Assembly (NCBI GenBank): GCA_017471465.1
Contig: JAFUTI010000001.1
Location: forward strand, 62,001 to 126,000
Reading direction: 5' to 3'
Length of the DNA stretch: 64,000 nt
DNA from: Prevotella sp.
GTDB taxonomy: Bacteria; Bacteroidota; Bacteroidia; Bacteroidales; Bacteroidaceae
The notes under the pieces were generated by a model that had not been told where the DNA came from, made no database searches, and saw only the letters and a list, made by a program, of their open reading frames with translations. Positions 42,456-51,848 of the stretch are shown here, one piece after another; positions within the stretch are counted from its first letter, which is position 1; each line of letters starts with the position of its first letter. The position numbers were made by a program, and so were the translations under genes.

Positions 42456-42794
42456 ATGACGTACGACAAGCAGATATTAGAGATCCTGACAGCCGTAGGA
42501 CAGCAGGGGATAGGGGTGCAGCAGTTGGCTAAGCATGTCTACAACCTGAACAATACTCTTTTCTCACAAGCCGACCTTAAGGAGGTGCATCAATATGTTC
42601 AGCAGTATCTGCTTCGTAATTCCAGGTCGTTGCAGTCATTGATAGAGAGCACTGGTCGTCGCGGCCATTATCGATTGAACACACAGAACAATGCCGATGC
42701 GCGCCAGCTTGTTCTCAAGTTCCGAGAAGACCAGAAAGGTGTGAAAGAGGACGGTCCGCAGCAGCAGGATTTCTCGCTCAGTCTGTTCGACTGA
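42456..42794 (+). CDS. Small conserved protein, predicted DNA-binding
   Basis: A 112-residue cytoplasmic protein without signal or membrane segment. The order of helices (YDKQILEILTAVGQQGIGVQ, QLAKHVYNLNN, DLKEVHQYVQQYLLRN) followed by GRRGHYRLN looks like a winged helix. Relatives are frequent in Bacteroidales with no assigned role. It begins only 6 bp after the terminator of the preceding gene, with no obvious -7 box, so it may depend on read-through or an unrecognised promoter. Function is unknown. Confidence 0.7.
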   Translation: MTYDKQILEILTAVGQQGIGVQQLAKHVYNLNNTLFSQADLKEVHQYVQQYLLRNSRSLQSLIESTGRRGHYRLNTQNNADARQLVLKFREDQKGVKEDGPQQQDFSLSLFD

Positions 42795-42805
42795 TTCCCG
42801 TCATT

Positions 42806-43936
42806 TTAGTATTTTTTCTCTCTATAAACTGTTTCGTATAGGGCTAATAGCTGTTCAGCTGTTGATTCCCACGAAAACAGTTTGGCTCGTTTTAATCCGA
42901 TTTCTACTTGTTCCTCGTAGAAGTCCTTGTCGTTCTCCAATCTGATTATCTGCTCACAGATGTCATCTGTCTCTTGCGGATTGACAAGGATAGCGTCGGG
43001 ACCGGCAATCTCAGGCATCGACGATGTGTTGCTTGTGACGACAGGTGTGCCGCAGGCCATCGCTTCGAGGAGCGGTATGCCGAAACTCTCGCGGAGCGAG
43101 GTGTATAGGAAGGCAAAGGCTCCGCTGTAGACGTAGGGCAGGTCGGTATTGACGATGTAGCCGGGCATGTTGATATACTCGCGGATGTTCTCGATATGAT
43201 TGCGGCTGATGATGTCGTCAAGATACTGACGGTCAAGGTCGGCCATCAGTAGGCGTCGCTTGACGCTGGAGCGTTCCAGGTAGTGTGAGTAGGCAATGAG
43301 CGTTCGTTCGGTATTCTTTTTAGGGTCGGTATTGCCAAGGAAGAACAGATAGCCTCTCTCGTCGATGTATTTGGCAAAGACGCTGTCGTGATCTTCGGTG
43401 TGGCGAAACCACTCGTTGTAGCCGTTGTAGATTCTCTTTACCACCTTTTCAGAGAGTCCGAGTTTCTCGATGATGTTATTCTTCTCAAATTCGGAGACGG
43501 TGATGATGCGCCGGCATTTCCTGAGTATGCGTGGTACGACCATCCGCCGGTAGAACCACCCCATGTTCTGGTATAGTGAGCGGTTGTTCTTGTCGCGCGG
43601 TTCGAGGAAGATGATGTCGTGTAGCGTCAGGATGAGGGGTATGTCGCAGAAAATGGGTGCTGTGTTACTGGTGCAGTGTAGTAGCTCGACCCCTGTCTCA
43701 CGGGCAGCTCGTGGTAGCGACCATTGTTCCCATAGCGGGTAGAAGCCGCCACCTATTTCAATGACATGCACGTTGGCGGAATCACTGATGCAAACGTCGG
43801 GTCCAGGTGCAACGAACACAAAATACTCGTTGTGGTGGTCCATCTTTTGCAGTTCGATAATCTCCTGAAGTACGACATAGTCCATGCCGTGCTTGTTCTT
43901 GCGGAAGATGCGTTGCGCTTCAATGCCTATTTTCAT
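42806..43936 (-). CDS. Glycosyltransferase, GT4 family
   Basis: GT-B fold retaining glycosyltransferase of 376 residues, last gene of a three-gene minus-strand unit. The N-terminal domain begins [11 protein letters not shown] and contains [13 protein letters not shown]. The C-terminal domain has [19 protein letters not shown] and the [18 protein letters not shown] signature with two conserved Glu. It probably adds a sugar to a lipid-linked surface glycan at the cytoplasmic membrane; donor and acceptor are not predictable. Its ATG overlaps the acyltransferase stop (ATGA). Confidence 0.9.
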   Translation of the reverse strand: MKIGIEAQRIFRKNKHGMDYVVLQEIIELQKMDHHNEYFVFVAPGPDVCISDSANVHVIEIGGGFYPLWEQWSLPRAARETGVELLHCTSNTAPIFCDIPLILTLHDIIFLEPRDKNNRSLYQNMGWFYRRMVVPRILRKCRRIITVSEFEKNNIIEKLGLSEKVVKRIYNGYNEWFRHTEDHDSVFAKYIDERGYLFFLGNTDPKKNTERTLIAYSHYLERSSVKRRLLMADLDRQYLDDIISRNHIENIREYINMPGYIVNTDLPYVYSGAFAFLYTSLRESFGIPLLEAMACGTPVVTSNTSSMPEIAGPDAILVNPQETDDICEQIIRLENDKDFYEEQVEIGLKRAKLFSWESTAEQLLALYETVYREKKY

Positions 43937-44523
43937 ATTGTCTTGATGATTTTTGCCGGTACTCCTGCCACAAGCGAATGAGGCGGCACGTCCTTAGTGA
44001 CCACGGCTCCCGCTGCTACGACACAGTGCATGCCGATAGTGACGCCGGGTAACACGACGACGTTGGCGCCTATCCACACATCGTCGCCAATGACAACCTG
44101 CTTGGTAGAGACACCCTGTTCGTCGATGCGCTTTTCAGCATCTTCGAAGTTATGGTTCAGGGCTGTCACGGTGATGCCCTGTGCCAGGTTGACGTGACTG
44201 CCTATGGCGACAGGTCCGATGATGGTGTTATGGATGCCGATGCGTGTATGGTCGCCGATGACAATGTCGCCGACAGCGTTGTTGATGCAGCAGAACGACT
44301 CGATGACACTCTGCCGGCCCAGCGAGAACCGGCGGTAGGGTGGGGTGTCCATCCTTACGCTCCGATAAATCTTTGAGCCTCGTCCGCGGTGCTGGTAAAG
44401 AGGGGCCAGCAACCGTATATACCATCGTGGCCTTGCGTCGCGCTGGTTCATGATAAGATAGTCGAGCCACCGTTTCAGTAGTGGCAACTCCTTGAATTTG
44501 CTTCTGATGTTCTCGTTGTCCAT
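43933..44523 (-). CDS. Left-handed beta-helix acyltransferase (WcaF/maltose O-acetyltransferase-like)
   Basis: Hexapeptide-repeat O-acetyltransferase of 196 residues that probably acetylates a sugar of the surface polysaccharide with acetyl-CoA. The hexapeptide rungs are clear: [38 protein letters not shown] and [15 protein letters not shown]. The loop [15 protein letters not shown] holds the likely catalytic His. Start at 44523 was selected over an upstream codon that lacks conservation. It is followed by the GT4 gene (4-nt overlap) and preceded by a glycosyltransferase gene 10 bp away. Confidence 0.9.
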   Translation of the reverse strand: MDNENIRSKFKELPLLKRWLDYLIMNQRDARPRWYIRLLAPLYQHRGRGSKIYRSVRMDTPPYRRFSLGRQSVIESFCCINNAVGDIVIGDHTRIGIHNTIIGPVAIGSHVNLAQGITVTALNHNFEDAEKRIDEQGVSTKQVVIGDDVWIGANVVVLPGVTIGMHCVVAAGAVVTKDVPPHSLVAGVPAKIIKTI

Positions 44524-44533
44524 ATCTTTTTCT

Positions 44534-45646
44534 TCAGGGCATAACACTGTTAACGACAACCTTCATCTGGTGTTTCCACGACAGGTCTCTGATGGATTCT
44601 CTGATGTCCTGTGGACTTATCGTCAGCTGGCGATAGAAGTTTATAATCTTCTGAATGTCTACAGGCGTCTCGTCGGCCGGCATTTTCAGGACGTATGGCT
44701 TTTCATCGAAGTCGCTGTCGGTCTCGGAATAAACGAAGGGAATACCGCGTGCGGCATATTCGCGGTTTTTCAGTGTTTTTATCTTCTGGATCCCTACGCG
44801 GTGGCGTCCCAGACTGCCAATGCCGAAATCGCACAGGTTGAAAATCCGGTCTAACTCCTCACCATGTCTCTTACCATATAATATAATGTATTGCTCCACG
44901 TGGTTGTCGGCAATGAATTGTCTGAAATTCATCTCTATTTCCTTCGAAAAGAAATAGCCGACGACATGGAACTTAACCTTATATTCCTGTGGCTGTGAAT
45001 AATATTCGGCCAGTCCCTTGACGAGTCTGTCGAAACCGTGCCACCTGTGGATTTCGGCAACGCCGATGAGGTTCAGTTCTTTCGATGTATCATTCTGCGT
45101 GTCCTTCATCGGTACGCTGTCAAAGTCAATACCGTTGGAGATGTTGATGGCTCTTTGGCCGAAAATTTCCTTGTAGTCCGAGAAGGTAACTATACCATCC
45201 AGGTGTTTTGCCAGGCGGTGGCGGAAGATTTTGTCGAAGAATATCTGCTTGCTCATGCCTTGCGCCTCATATTCCGAATCGTAGGGATATGTTGGGATTT
45301 CCATGACGACTTTCATCCCGGCATGTTTCATCTGGCTCACCATGTGGATGGTGAATGGGCTGGCATTGTTGTTTGAACGGATATATACAAATCCTACATG
45401 CTCTTGTCTGGCATATTTGACGATAGCTGAAAAATCAGTTCTTTTCAGGATCTTGCTCATTGTTCCATTTCCGTAGTCAGCGATGGCTGTACTGTCGACC
45501 ATGCGTTTCTTGGTCGTCGTCTCGTCCATATAGCACAGACGAACCTCCAACCCGCAGGCCTTGAGAGCATCCACCTGGTAGGATATCTTTTTGCTGATGC
45601 CATTGCTTGGATTGAATCCGTGAAAAATGAGAAATAATGCCTTCAT
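44534..45646 (-). CDS. Glycosyltransferase, GT-B type
   Basis: A 370-residue protein, first in the minus-strand unit with the acyltransferase and GT4. It starts [20 protein letters not shown] with the substrate-facing loop of GT4-like enzymes. [20 protein letters not shown] is the usual linker into the second domain. The terminal nucleotide-sugar region is less canonical: [20 protein letters not shown] instead of an E.FG..LLEAM block, a pattern known in a subset of capsule enzymes. The specificity is unknown. It is divergent from the GT4 gene at 45801. Confidence 0.82.
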   Translation of the reverse strand: MKALFLIFHGFNPSNGISKKISYQVDALKACGLEVRLCYMDETTTKKRMVDSTAIADYGNGTMSKILKRTDFSAIVKYARQEHVGFVYIRSNNNASPFTIHMVSQMKHAGMKVVMEIPTYPYDSEYEAQGMSKQIFFDKIFRHRLAKHLDGIVTFSDYKEIFGQRAINISNGIDFDSVPMKDTQNDTSKELNLIGVAEIHRWHGFDRLVKGLAEYYSQPQEYKVKFHVVGYFFSKEIEMNFRQFIADNHVEQYIILYGKRHGEELDRIFNLCDFGIGSLGRHRVGIQKIKTLKNREYAARGIPFVYSETDSDFDEKPYVLKMPADETPVDIQKIINFYRQLTISPQDIRESIRDLSWKHQMKVVVNSVMP

Positions 45647-45748
45647 TTCTACAGTTTTTGTTTTGGTTTGCTAAATTAGTGTTTTTTTTCCAAACAGCAA
45701 AAGAATCTTGATTTTTATTTGCTCTTTTTCCTAAAAAGCGACATTTTT

Positions 45749-45781
45749 TTTGGGTATTTGGAAAAATAGAAGTATTTTTGC
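45749..45781 (+). promoter_or_regulatory. Promoter of the 45.8-50.8 kb glycosyltransferase run
   Basis: TTTG at 45749-45752 and TATTTTTGC at 45773-45781 are 20 bases apart, upstream of the ATG at 45801. Confidence 0.65.
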
Positions 45782-45800
45782 GCTCATAAAAAATGCGATA

Positions 45801-46970
45801 ATGAATCAGCACCGAAAGTATAGGATTGTCTATTGCACGCCGGCTCTCTATTCCGCAGGCGGGATGGAGCGGGTGGTGACAGCAAAGTCCAATTACTTGG
45901 CCGAGAATTATGGCTATGAGGTGACCATTATCGTCACCGATGGCAACGGCGACCATTCGTTCTTCCCCTTGTCGAAGAAGGTTGAAGTGATTAATTTCGG
46001 TTTGGCTTTTGAGGATTTGTGGAATAAGCCGTTCTTAAAGAAAGTCTTCTTGTATTTTAAAAAGCAAAGGCGGTATAAGAAGTTGCTCAAGCGCGAACTC
46101 CTTAGGATCAAGCCTGACATCACTATCAGCACCTTACGTCGTGAAATCAACTTCATCAACGATATTCCAGACGGGAGTCTGAAAATCGGTGAATTGCATC
46201 TGAGCCGCTCCAACTATCGGGGTATTGAAGCAGGTGACTCTTCTGTCATCAAACGTCTGTTTTCCAAGTGGTGGAGACGGGATGTCGTTTCGCAGTTGAG
46301 GCGACTTGACGCTTTCGTCGTCCTTACCGACAATGCTGTTAGAGACTGGCCTGAACTGACGAATGTCCGTATGATTCCCGACCCCCTTCCTATTGACGGC
46401 TTTAGCCAAAACCTCTCCAATGCCAAGCGTGTCATCTCTGTCGGGCGTTATTCTTACGAAAAGGGGTACGATCTGTTGCTGAAAATCTGGTCGATTGTTG
46501 AGAAAGAGTGCCCAGACTGGCAATTGGATATCTATGGTATGGGCGACCCGACACCTTACGTTAAGATGATGGACGAATTGTCGATTGACCAGCGGCGTTG
46601 CCATTTCAGGAGTAGCCTTGTAGACGTTGAAAGTGAATACCAGAAAAGTTCTGTTTTCGTTCATCCATCGCGTTCTGAAGGTTTTGGACTCGTGATTGTC
46701 GAGGCGATGGCTTGTTGTCTGCCAGTGGTGTCTTTTGATTGCGAGAACGGTCCCCGGTCTATCATTACCGATGGTGTCGACGGCTTTCTGGTTCCATCGT
46801 TTAATATCCGGTTCTTTGCCGATCGTCTGATAAAGCTCATCAATGATGAGGCTCTCAGACGTCAGATGGGCGAGTCGGGCCGGTTGAAGTCTCACGATTA
46901 TAGTATCGACAAAATTGCTATGCAGTGGAAGGATTTGTTTGACAGTCTGATGCGGCCCCATGAAGTATGA
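45801..46970 (+). CDS. Glycosyltransferase, GT4 family
   Basis: A 389-residue GT-B glycosyltransferase. YCTPALYSAGGMERVVT near the N-terminus is the Gly-rich acceptor-side loop. SVGRYSYEKGYDLLLKIWSI introduces the donor domain. HPSRSEGFGLVIVEAMACCLPVVSFDCENGP is the donor-binding signature. The GLDP.. style ending with NGPRSIITDGVDGFLVP is shared with the proteins at 48897 and 51849, so these are paralogues. ATG 45801 fits the promoter. The next gene starts inside its last codons (11-nt overlap). Confidence 0.91.
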   Translation: MNQHRKYRIVYCTPALYSAGGMERVVTAKSNYLAENYGYEVTIIVTDGNGDHSFFPLSKKVEVINFGLAFEDLWNKPFLKKVFLYFKKQRRYKKLLKRELLRIKPDITISTLRREINFINDIPDGSLKIGELHLSRSNYRGIEAGDSSVIKRLFSKWWRRDVVSQLRRLDAFVVLTDNAVRDWPELTNVRMIPDPLPIDGFSQNLSNAKRVISVGRYSYEKGYDLLLKIWSIVEKECPDWQLDIYGMGDPTPYVKMMDELSIDQRRCHFRSSLVDVESEYQKSSVFVHPSRSEGFGLVIVEAMACCLPVVSFDCENGPRSIITDGVDGFLVPSFNIRFFADRLIKLINDEALRRQMGESGRLKSHDYSIDKIAMQWKDLFDSLMRPHEV

Positions 46971-47985
46971 TGTTACCATAGGCATCCCCGTATACCGGTC
47001 CGAGCCTTTTATCCGAAGGGCGCTGACCTCTGCTTTAGCCCAGACTTATCCCTCCATAGAGTTCCTATTAGTCGATGATGCCGGCGGCGATGGCTCGCTT
47101 GCCGTGATGCAGGAGATGCAGCAGACACAGCCTCGGGGTGGCGACATACGTATCATCACCCACGACAAGAACCAGGGTGTCTCCGCTTCGCGTAATCAGA
47201 TGATTGATGAGGCTGCAGGGGAGTTTCTGTATTTCATGGATTCCGACGATGTGATAGCCGCTAACACCATTTCCCTCTTGATGCAAGCCATCCGTCGCTA
47301 TGATGCGGAAATCGCTTTCGGCTCATACGAAAAGATTGATGTTTCTGGGGAAAAGACCACATATCAGTATCCTCCGTTACAACTACTGGGTGATGGCCGG
47401 CTGGCCACATTCGCCTATCGTAAGTATGGCGGCATACAGGCCTCTGCTTGCAATTTTCTGGTGAAGACTTCTCTCTTGCGTGACCATCATCATCGTTTTA
47501 TCGCTGCCGACTATTGGGAAGACTTGGTGCTTACTTTTGATTTGGTGACGATGGTCAGGCGGGCTGTCCTTCTGCCCGATATCACCTATACTTATTTATG
47601 CCGCGAAGGTTCGCTGTCGCACTACCATCAGCGCGCTCAGATATCAAAGGAGGAGGTCCTGGGAAATATCCGTTCCGTTGAACATCTGAAACACACCTCC
47701 ACGGTACTGTGCAATATGGCCTATTACCCCAATCGTTGCCTGAACATTGTACTGACAGATTTCTATATCGTCTGTCATATCTTGAAAAAGCGTAAGCATA
47801 TCGTTCCTTCAGTCTCTTTTGCTGAGATAAAGTCAGCGCTGACGCATCCGGCAACCTTCCGTCAGATATGCTCTTTTCGTCAGGGCCGTCTGAAGAATCT
47901 TGCCTTCTATTTGCTGGGCAGACTGCCGGCACCAGTCTGCTTGGCAGCTGTCTGGTGTCTGGGAAAATGCAAAAAGTTGCTGTAA
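46960..47985 (+). CDS. Glycosyltransferase, GT2 family
   Basis: Inverting GT-A glycosyltransferase of 341 residues. The N-terminal catalytic domain reads VTIGIPVYRSEPFIRRAL, LLVDDAGGDGS, NQGVSASRNQMIDEA and YFMDSDDVI, where DSDD is the metal-binding motif. The C-terminal third is helical and less conserved, with a hydrophobic end (LAFYLLGRLPAPVCLAAVWCL) that may associate with the membrane. Overlaps the upstream GT4 gene by 11 nt, so the two are coupled. Confidence 0.91.
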   Translation: MKYDVTIGIPVYRSEPFIRRALTSALAQTYPSIEFLLVDDAGGDGSLAVMQEMQQTQPRGGDIRIITHDKNQGVSASRNQMIDEAAGEFLYFMDSDDVIAANTISLLMQAIRRYDAEIAFGSYEKIDVSGEKTTYQYPPLQLLGDGRLATFAYRKYGGIQASACNFLVKTSLLRDHHHRFIAADYWEDLVLTFDLVTMVRRAVLLPDITYTYLCREGSLSHYHQRAQISKEEVLGNIRSVEHLKHTSTVLCNMAYYPNRCLNIVLTDFYIVCHILKKRKHIVPSVSFAEIKSALTHPATFRQICSFRQGRLKNLAFYLLGRLPAPVCLAAVWCLGKCKKLL

Positions 47986-48045
47986 AATTTGGAGGATTAG
48001 CAAAAAATGATTATCTTCGCCGTCAGAAAATAATCGCTAATCATT

Positions 48046-48900
48046 ATGGCAAACTGGTACGATAAATATCTTTCCATCTATGGAAAGCCTTTCAGTGAGG
48101 TCCCTCAGGATATCATCGACGGAACCCGTGACCGGCTTGCCGCCCTTCAGAGCGACCATCCGATAGCTTCTATCGTCGTTATTGCCTATAATGAGGAGAC
48201 CCATCTGCAGGCCTGTCTCTGGGCTATCAGTGAAATCACTTGCAAATATCCTGTTGAGATTATCGGTGTCAATAACGATTCTAAGGACCGTACGGCTGAG
48301 GTCTACGAGAAGTCAGGCATCCCTTATTATACCGAATACCAACATTCCTGCGGCTATGCCCGTCGGTGTGGCTTGCAACATTCGCGAGGTAAGTATTACT
48401 TCGATGTAGATAGCGACACCCTCTATCCGCCCATGTATTACGAACTGATGCTCAATCAACTGATGAAGCCTGGAGTCGTTGCCGTTTCTGCTACCTGGAG
48501 TTATTTCCCTGATGCCAATCACGGCAAGCTTGGGCTAAAGCTGTTTGAGATGTGTCGCGACCTCTTCCTCTGGGTGCAGCATTTCAAGCGTCCTGAGCTG
48601 AGTGTCCGCGGTTTGGTCTTTGCCTATAATGCTGATTTCGGGCGGAACGAGGAGTACCGTGTCGATATCATCCGTGGCGAAGACGGATCTATGGCCCTTT
48701 CGCTGAAGAAGTACGGCAAGATAAAGTTCGTGCGCGACCGCCGTTGCCGTGCCATCACGGGTTATGGCACTATCGGCAACCAGTCTATGTGGCAGAGTTT
48801 TGTCGAGCATGTCAAGATACAGGGTAAAGGACTCTCGCGCATTTTCTTCAAGAAAGACCATTATGAAGACCGCGATGATAATCTGGTGAAGAACAAATGA
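48046..48900 (+). CDS. Glycosyltransferase, GT2 family
   Basis: A 284-residue GT-A glycosyltransferase. PIASIVVIAYNEETHLQACL and IIGVNNDSKDRTAEVYEKSG bind the nucleotide; YYFDVDSDTLYPPMYYEL carries the metal-binding DSD. A later RGEDGSMALSLKKYGKI block holds the catalytic-base ED. The -7-like TATCTTCGC upstream (about 48010-48018) is one base off consensus and lies between inverted arms GATTAGC and GCTAATC. The stop overlaps the next start (ATGA). Confidence 0.9.
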   Translation: MANWYDKYLSIYGKPFSEVPQDIIDGTRDRLAALQSDHPIASIVVIAYNEETHLQACLWAISEITCKYPVEIIGVNNDSKDRTAEVYEKSGIPYYTEYQHSCGYARRCGLQHSRGKYYFDVDSDTLYPPMYYELMLNQLMKPGVVAVSATWSYFPDANHGKLGLKLFEMCRDLFLWVQHFKRPELSVRGLVFAYNADFGRNEEYRVDIIRGEDGSMALSLKKYGKIKFVRDRRCRAITGYGTIGNQSMWQSFVEHVKIQGKGLSRIFFKKDHYEDRDDNLVKNK

Positions 48901-50030
48901 AAAAGATGAGAATCTTGTATGTCGACAGTGCTGTATCCATCTATGGTGGCTTAGAACGTGTCCTGGTTGATAAACTCAACTGGCTCGTAAACCAAGGCAA
49001 CTGCGATATTTGTCTTTTGACGGCTAATCAGGGTACTCGTCCGATTGTTTATCCTTTACACGAGAATGTGGTTCATCACGATTTAGACATACAGTTTCAT
49101 CATGTCTACCGTTATTCCGGTTGGAAGCGTCTTCGTGAAGAGATCCGTCTTCACAAACTTTTCCGGCAGCGATTGGCAAAGGAGATACGTGACTTCTCCC
49201 CCCAGGTTGTTGTCTGTACCCGTCTGCAATTATTAAACGATGTCGTTTCCGTAAAAGGTTCGGTCCCTGTCGTTTTAGAGTCTCATAATATTTGTTTGGC
49301 CCCGCGTTACGAAGGCTATGGTTGGTTTAATTCACTCAAGTACTGGTATTGGCGTCGTGCTGTCAGGAAAGTGCAGACGGTAGTCGCCCTGACCCAGGGT
49401 GATGCCGTGGAATGGAGGAAGCATACTCCTCATGTGTCGGTTATCCCCGATGTCGTTCATTTGAACGATACGGGACGTGTGAGTGATGTTAGTTCAAAGT
49501 CCGTCATCTTTGTAGGGCGCTATTCAAGTCAAAAGGGCATTGATACTCTGTTGAGTGTGTGGCAGATTGTTTTTCAACGCCATCCTGACTGGCAGCTCCA
49601 TATCTTTGGCGGCTATGGAGATCAATCTGACATTCTGATTCCTCAGATTAAAAGTATGGGTGACAGTATTGTGTTGCACGAACCCACGTCGGCCATTTTT
49701 GATGAGTATCTGAAGAGTTCTGTGTTGTTGATGACTTCATACTATGAACCTTTTGGACTTGTCCTTCCTGAAGCCATGAGTTGTGGCTTGCCGGTGGTTG
49801 CTTTCGACTGTCCATACGGACCGGCATCTATTATTACAGATGGGGTGGATGGATTCTTGATCCCTAATCGCGATATACAGGCCTATGCTGAAAAGTTGTG
49901 TCTGCTGATGGACGATGATGAATTGCGCCGGACAATGGGACAGGCAGGGATAATTTCGTCCAGACGCTACGATCTATCTGATATTATGCCTTTATGGAAA
50001 GATTTTTTGCAACATAGAATAACAAAATAA
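48897..50030 (+). CDS. Glycosyltransferase, GT4 family
   Basis: GT-B glycosyltransferase of 377 residues. ILYVDSAVSIYGGLERVLVD at the N-terminus; FVGRYSSQKGIDTLLSVWQI and YYEPFGLVLPEAMSCGLPVV in the donor domain, then CPYGPASIITDGVDGFLIP. It is a close paralogue of the proteins at 45801 and 51849 (shared GPxSIITDGVDGFL). Coupled to the preceding GT2 by a 4-nt overlap and followed by a GT32 gene 16 bp downstream. Confidence 0.91.
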   Translation: MKKMRILYVDSAVSIYGGLERVLVDKLNWLVNQGNCDICLLTANQGTRPIVYPLHENVVHHDLDIQFHHVYRYSGWKRLREEIRLHKLFRQRLAKEIRDFSPQVVVCTRLQLLNDVVSVKGSVPVVLESHNICLAPRYEGYGWFNSLKYWYWRRAVRKVQTVVALTQGDAVEWRKHTPHVSVIPDVVHLNDTGRVSDVSSKSVIFVGRYSSQKGIDTLLSVWQIVFQRHPDWQLHIFGGYGDQSDILIPQIKSMGDSIVLHEPTSAIFDEYLKSSVLLMTSYYEPFGLVLPEAMSCGLPVVAFDCPYGPASIITDGVDGFLIPNRDIQAYAEKLCLLMDDDELRRTMGQAGIISSRRYDLSDIMPLWKDFLQHRITK

Positions 50031-50046
50031 AAACTAAGGAATACGT

Positions 50047-50805
50047 ATGATACCAAAAATAATTCATCTCTGCTGGCTGAGCGGTGATCCCTATCCATCA
50101 AAGATAGCGAAGTGCTTGGAGTCGTGGAAAAAGTGTTTGCCTGATTACGAGGTCATGCTGTGGGACACCCATCGCTTCGATTTGAATACGTCCGTTTGGG
50201 TAAGGCAGGCTTTTGAACATAAGAAGTACGCTTTTGCTGCCGACTATATCCGTTTTTATGCACTCTATCATTATGGTGGCATATATTTGGATTCCGATGT
50301 TGAGGTACTAAAGGATTTTCATGAATTCCTTGACCTTCCGTACTTCGTCGGTGCAGAAAAAGCTCAGACGCCTGAGGCTGCTATTATCGGTGCAGAAAAA
50401 GGCTGCGACTGGATTAAACAGTGCATGGACTATTATCAAGATCGTGCATTTGTGAAAGAAGACGGTAGCTTGGACATCAGGAAACTGCCAGAGATTATGG
50501 TGGAACAGATCCGAAAACTGAAGCCCTTGCGTGTCCTGTCATTAGAGGATAGTCTGAATATCCGGAAACTGGACATGCAACAAGAAGTACTTGTTCTTAG
50601 TGATGAGTTTTTCTCTCCAAAGGTTTTCGATTCTCGGGAGGTGGAAATAACCCCCTATACCTATGCCATCCACCACTATCAGAACTCCTGGTTCTCTCCC
50701 AAGGCCAAAGCTTATTATCGGTCGAGGGCATTTCTGGTGAAAGTTTTCGGATTGTCCTTCGTTCGGAAAGCCGAGAATCTGCTAATGCCTTGGAAGTTCA
50801 AATGA
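50047..50805 (+). CDS. GT32-type glycosyltransferase (DXD sugar transferase)
   Basis: A 252-residue GT-A-like enzyme of the Gly_transf_sug family. It starts MIPKIIHLCWLSGDPYPSKI, then KKYAFAADYIRFYALYHYGG and IYLDSDVEVLKDF, with the DSD metal site. Family members include capsule and LPS mannosyl- or galactosyltransferases. It is the last gene of the plus-strand run from 45801. Its 3' end overlaps the convergent Stealth gene by 24 nt, so the C-terminal codons of both are mutually constrained. Confidence 0.9.
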   Translation: MIPKIIHLCWLSGDPYPSKIAKCLESWKKCLPDYEVMLWDTHRFDLNTSVWVRQAFEHKKYAFAADYIRFYALYHYGGIYLDSDVEVLKDFHEFLDLPYFVGAEKAQTPEAAIIGAEKGCDWIKQCMDYYQDRAFVKEDGSLDIRKLPEIMVEQIRKLKPLRVLSLEDSLNIRKLDMQQEVLVLSDEFFSPKVFDSREVEITPYTYAIHHYQNSWFSPKAKAYYRSRAFLVKVFGLSFVRKAENLLMPWKFK

Positions 50806-51810
50806 CGACTGCTTGGGATATTTCTTGTCCAGAATATGTTGTAGTCGGTCTTTTATGTATTCGTAGTCGCTGTCGGAACAAAGGGAGGTGTCGTTAAGAC
50901 AGATGGATGTTCCCTCGCTCTGTAGGATGGTTCGCTCTATTTGATCCATCGCTCCGCGCTCTGTCAGGAAGAAGAAATGGCTGTCTTTTTTCTGCGGATA
51001 GAAACGATTGGATGCCAATTGCCAATACCGGAAGATATAGGGATTGGCAATGACTTCCTCTCTGAACCTTGAGCAGCTGGCACTCATGAAATCAGGCTCC
51101 TTTTCCCAGACCTCATCAAAGATGGTTTTCAGAAATGCCTGCTCAGTATGGTAGTTAGAGAATCCCACAAACAATCGCTGTCGTGACAACATCCCGCTCA
51201 TCAGCAGTCCGCGAAGACCCAGGTGTGGGCCGAACCATCGACGGGGCGACTGGCGCACGGTGTCCCACCTGCGGAAGTGCCGGTTGATGATACCGATATT
51301 AGCCATCATCGACATGTAGATGCCGAATCGGTCTTTCTCTGTGTATATAGGCACATTGTAACAAGTCTCCTTATTCATATCGCATGGCAACCCGTTTTTA
51401 AAATAGTAGTCAGGCTCGACAGGAGCATTGAGTATCATGTCATCGTTGAAATAGACAAAATGCTCAGAAAGTCCTTTTATCTTATGCATGTGGAGCTCAA
51501 TAGCACATGAGTTGAATGTCGGCAGACAACTCTGTGGCATATAGTCCTCGTGCTTGACAAGTTCCAGTTTCTGACACTCCTTGTTGATCCAGTCTGGGAA
51601 TTTTCCATTGGTTATTAAAAAGACCTTACGAACCCAAGGTGCATATTGCTCTACAGCGCGAAACCAATAACGGAAGATTTTCATATCCCGGAATCGGGCT
51701 TTCGACATATCGCCTTTAGAACTCGGACTGTATTTGGCGTATGATTTTTGCCACTCCGGGTCGTTAGGGTCTAACCACGTGACAACGAAATCAATATATT
51801 GCTCTTTCAT
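50782..51810 (-). CDS. Stealth-family hexose-1-phosphate transferase
   Basis: Member of the Stealth family, which makes phosphodiester-linked capsular polysaccharides (related to GlcNAc-1-phosphotransferase). Conserved region 1: IDFVVTWLDPNDPEWQ. Region 2: YWFRAVEQYAPWVRKVFLIT, CLPTFNSCAIELHMHKI and FVYFNDDMIL. Region 3/4-like: FSNYHTEQAFLKTIFDE and RYWQLASNRFYP. The length of 342 residues is normal. Converges on the GT32 gene with a 24-nt overlap. Its presence suggests the glycan has phosphodiester links. Confidence 0.9.
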   Translation of the reverse strand: MKEQYIDFVVTWLDPNDPEWQKSYAKYSPSSKGDMSKARFRDMKIFRYWFRAVEQYAPWVRKVFLITNGKFPDWINKECQKLELVKHEDYMPQSCLPTFNSCAIELHMHKIKGLSEHFVYFNDDMILNAPVEPDYYFKNGLPCDMNKETCYNVPIYTEKDRFGIYMSMMANIGIINRHFRRWDTVRQSPRRWFGPHLGLRGLLMSGMLSRQRLFVGFSNYHTEQAFLKTIFDEVWEKEPDFMSASCSRFREEVIANPYIFRYWQLASNRFYPQKKDSHFFFLTERGAMDQIERTILQSEGTSICLNDTSLCSDSDYEYIKDRLQHILDKKYPKQSSFELPRH

Positions 51811-51848
51811 ATAGGTATAATTATTTTAGTAATAATATTATGAAACGA

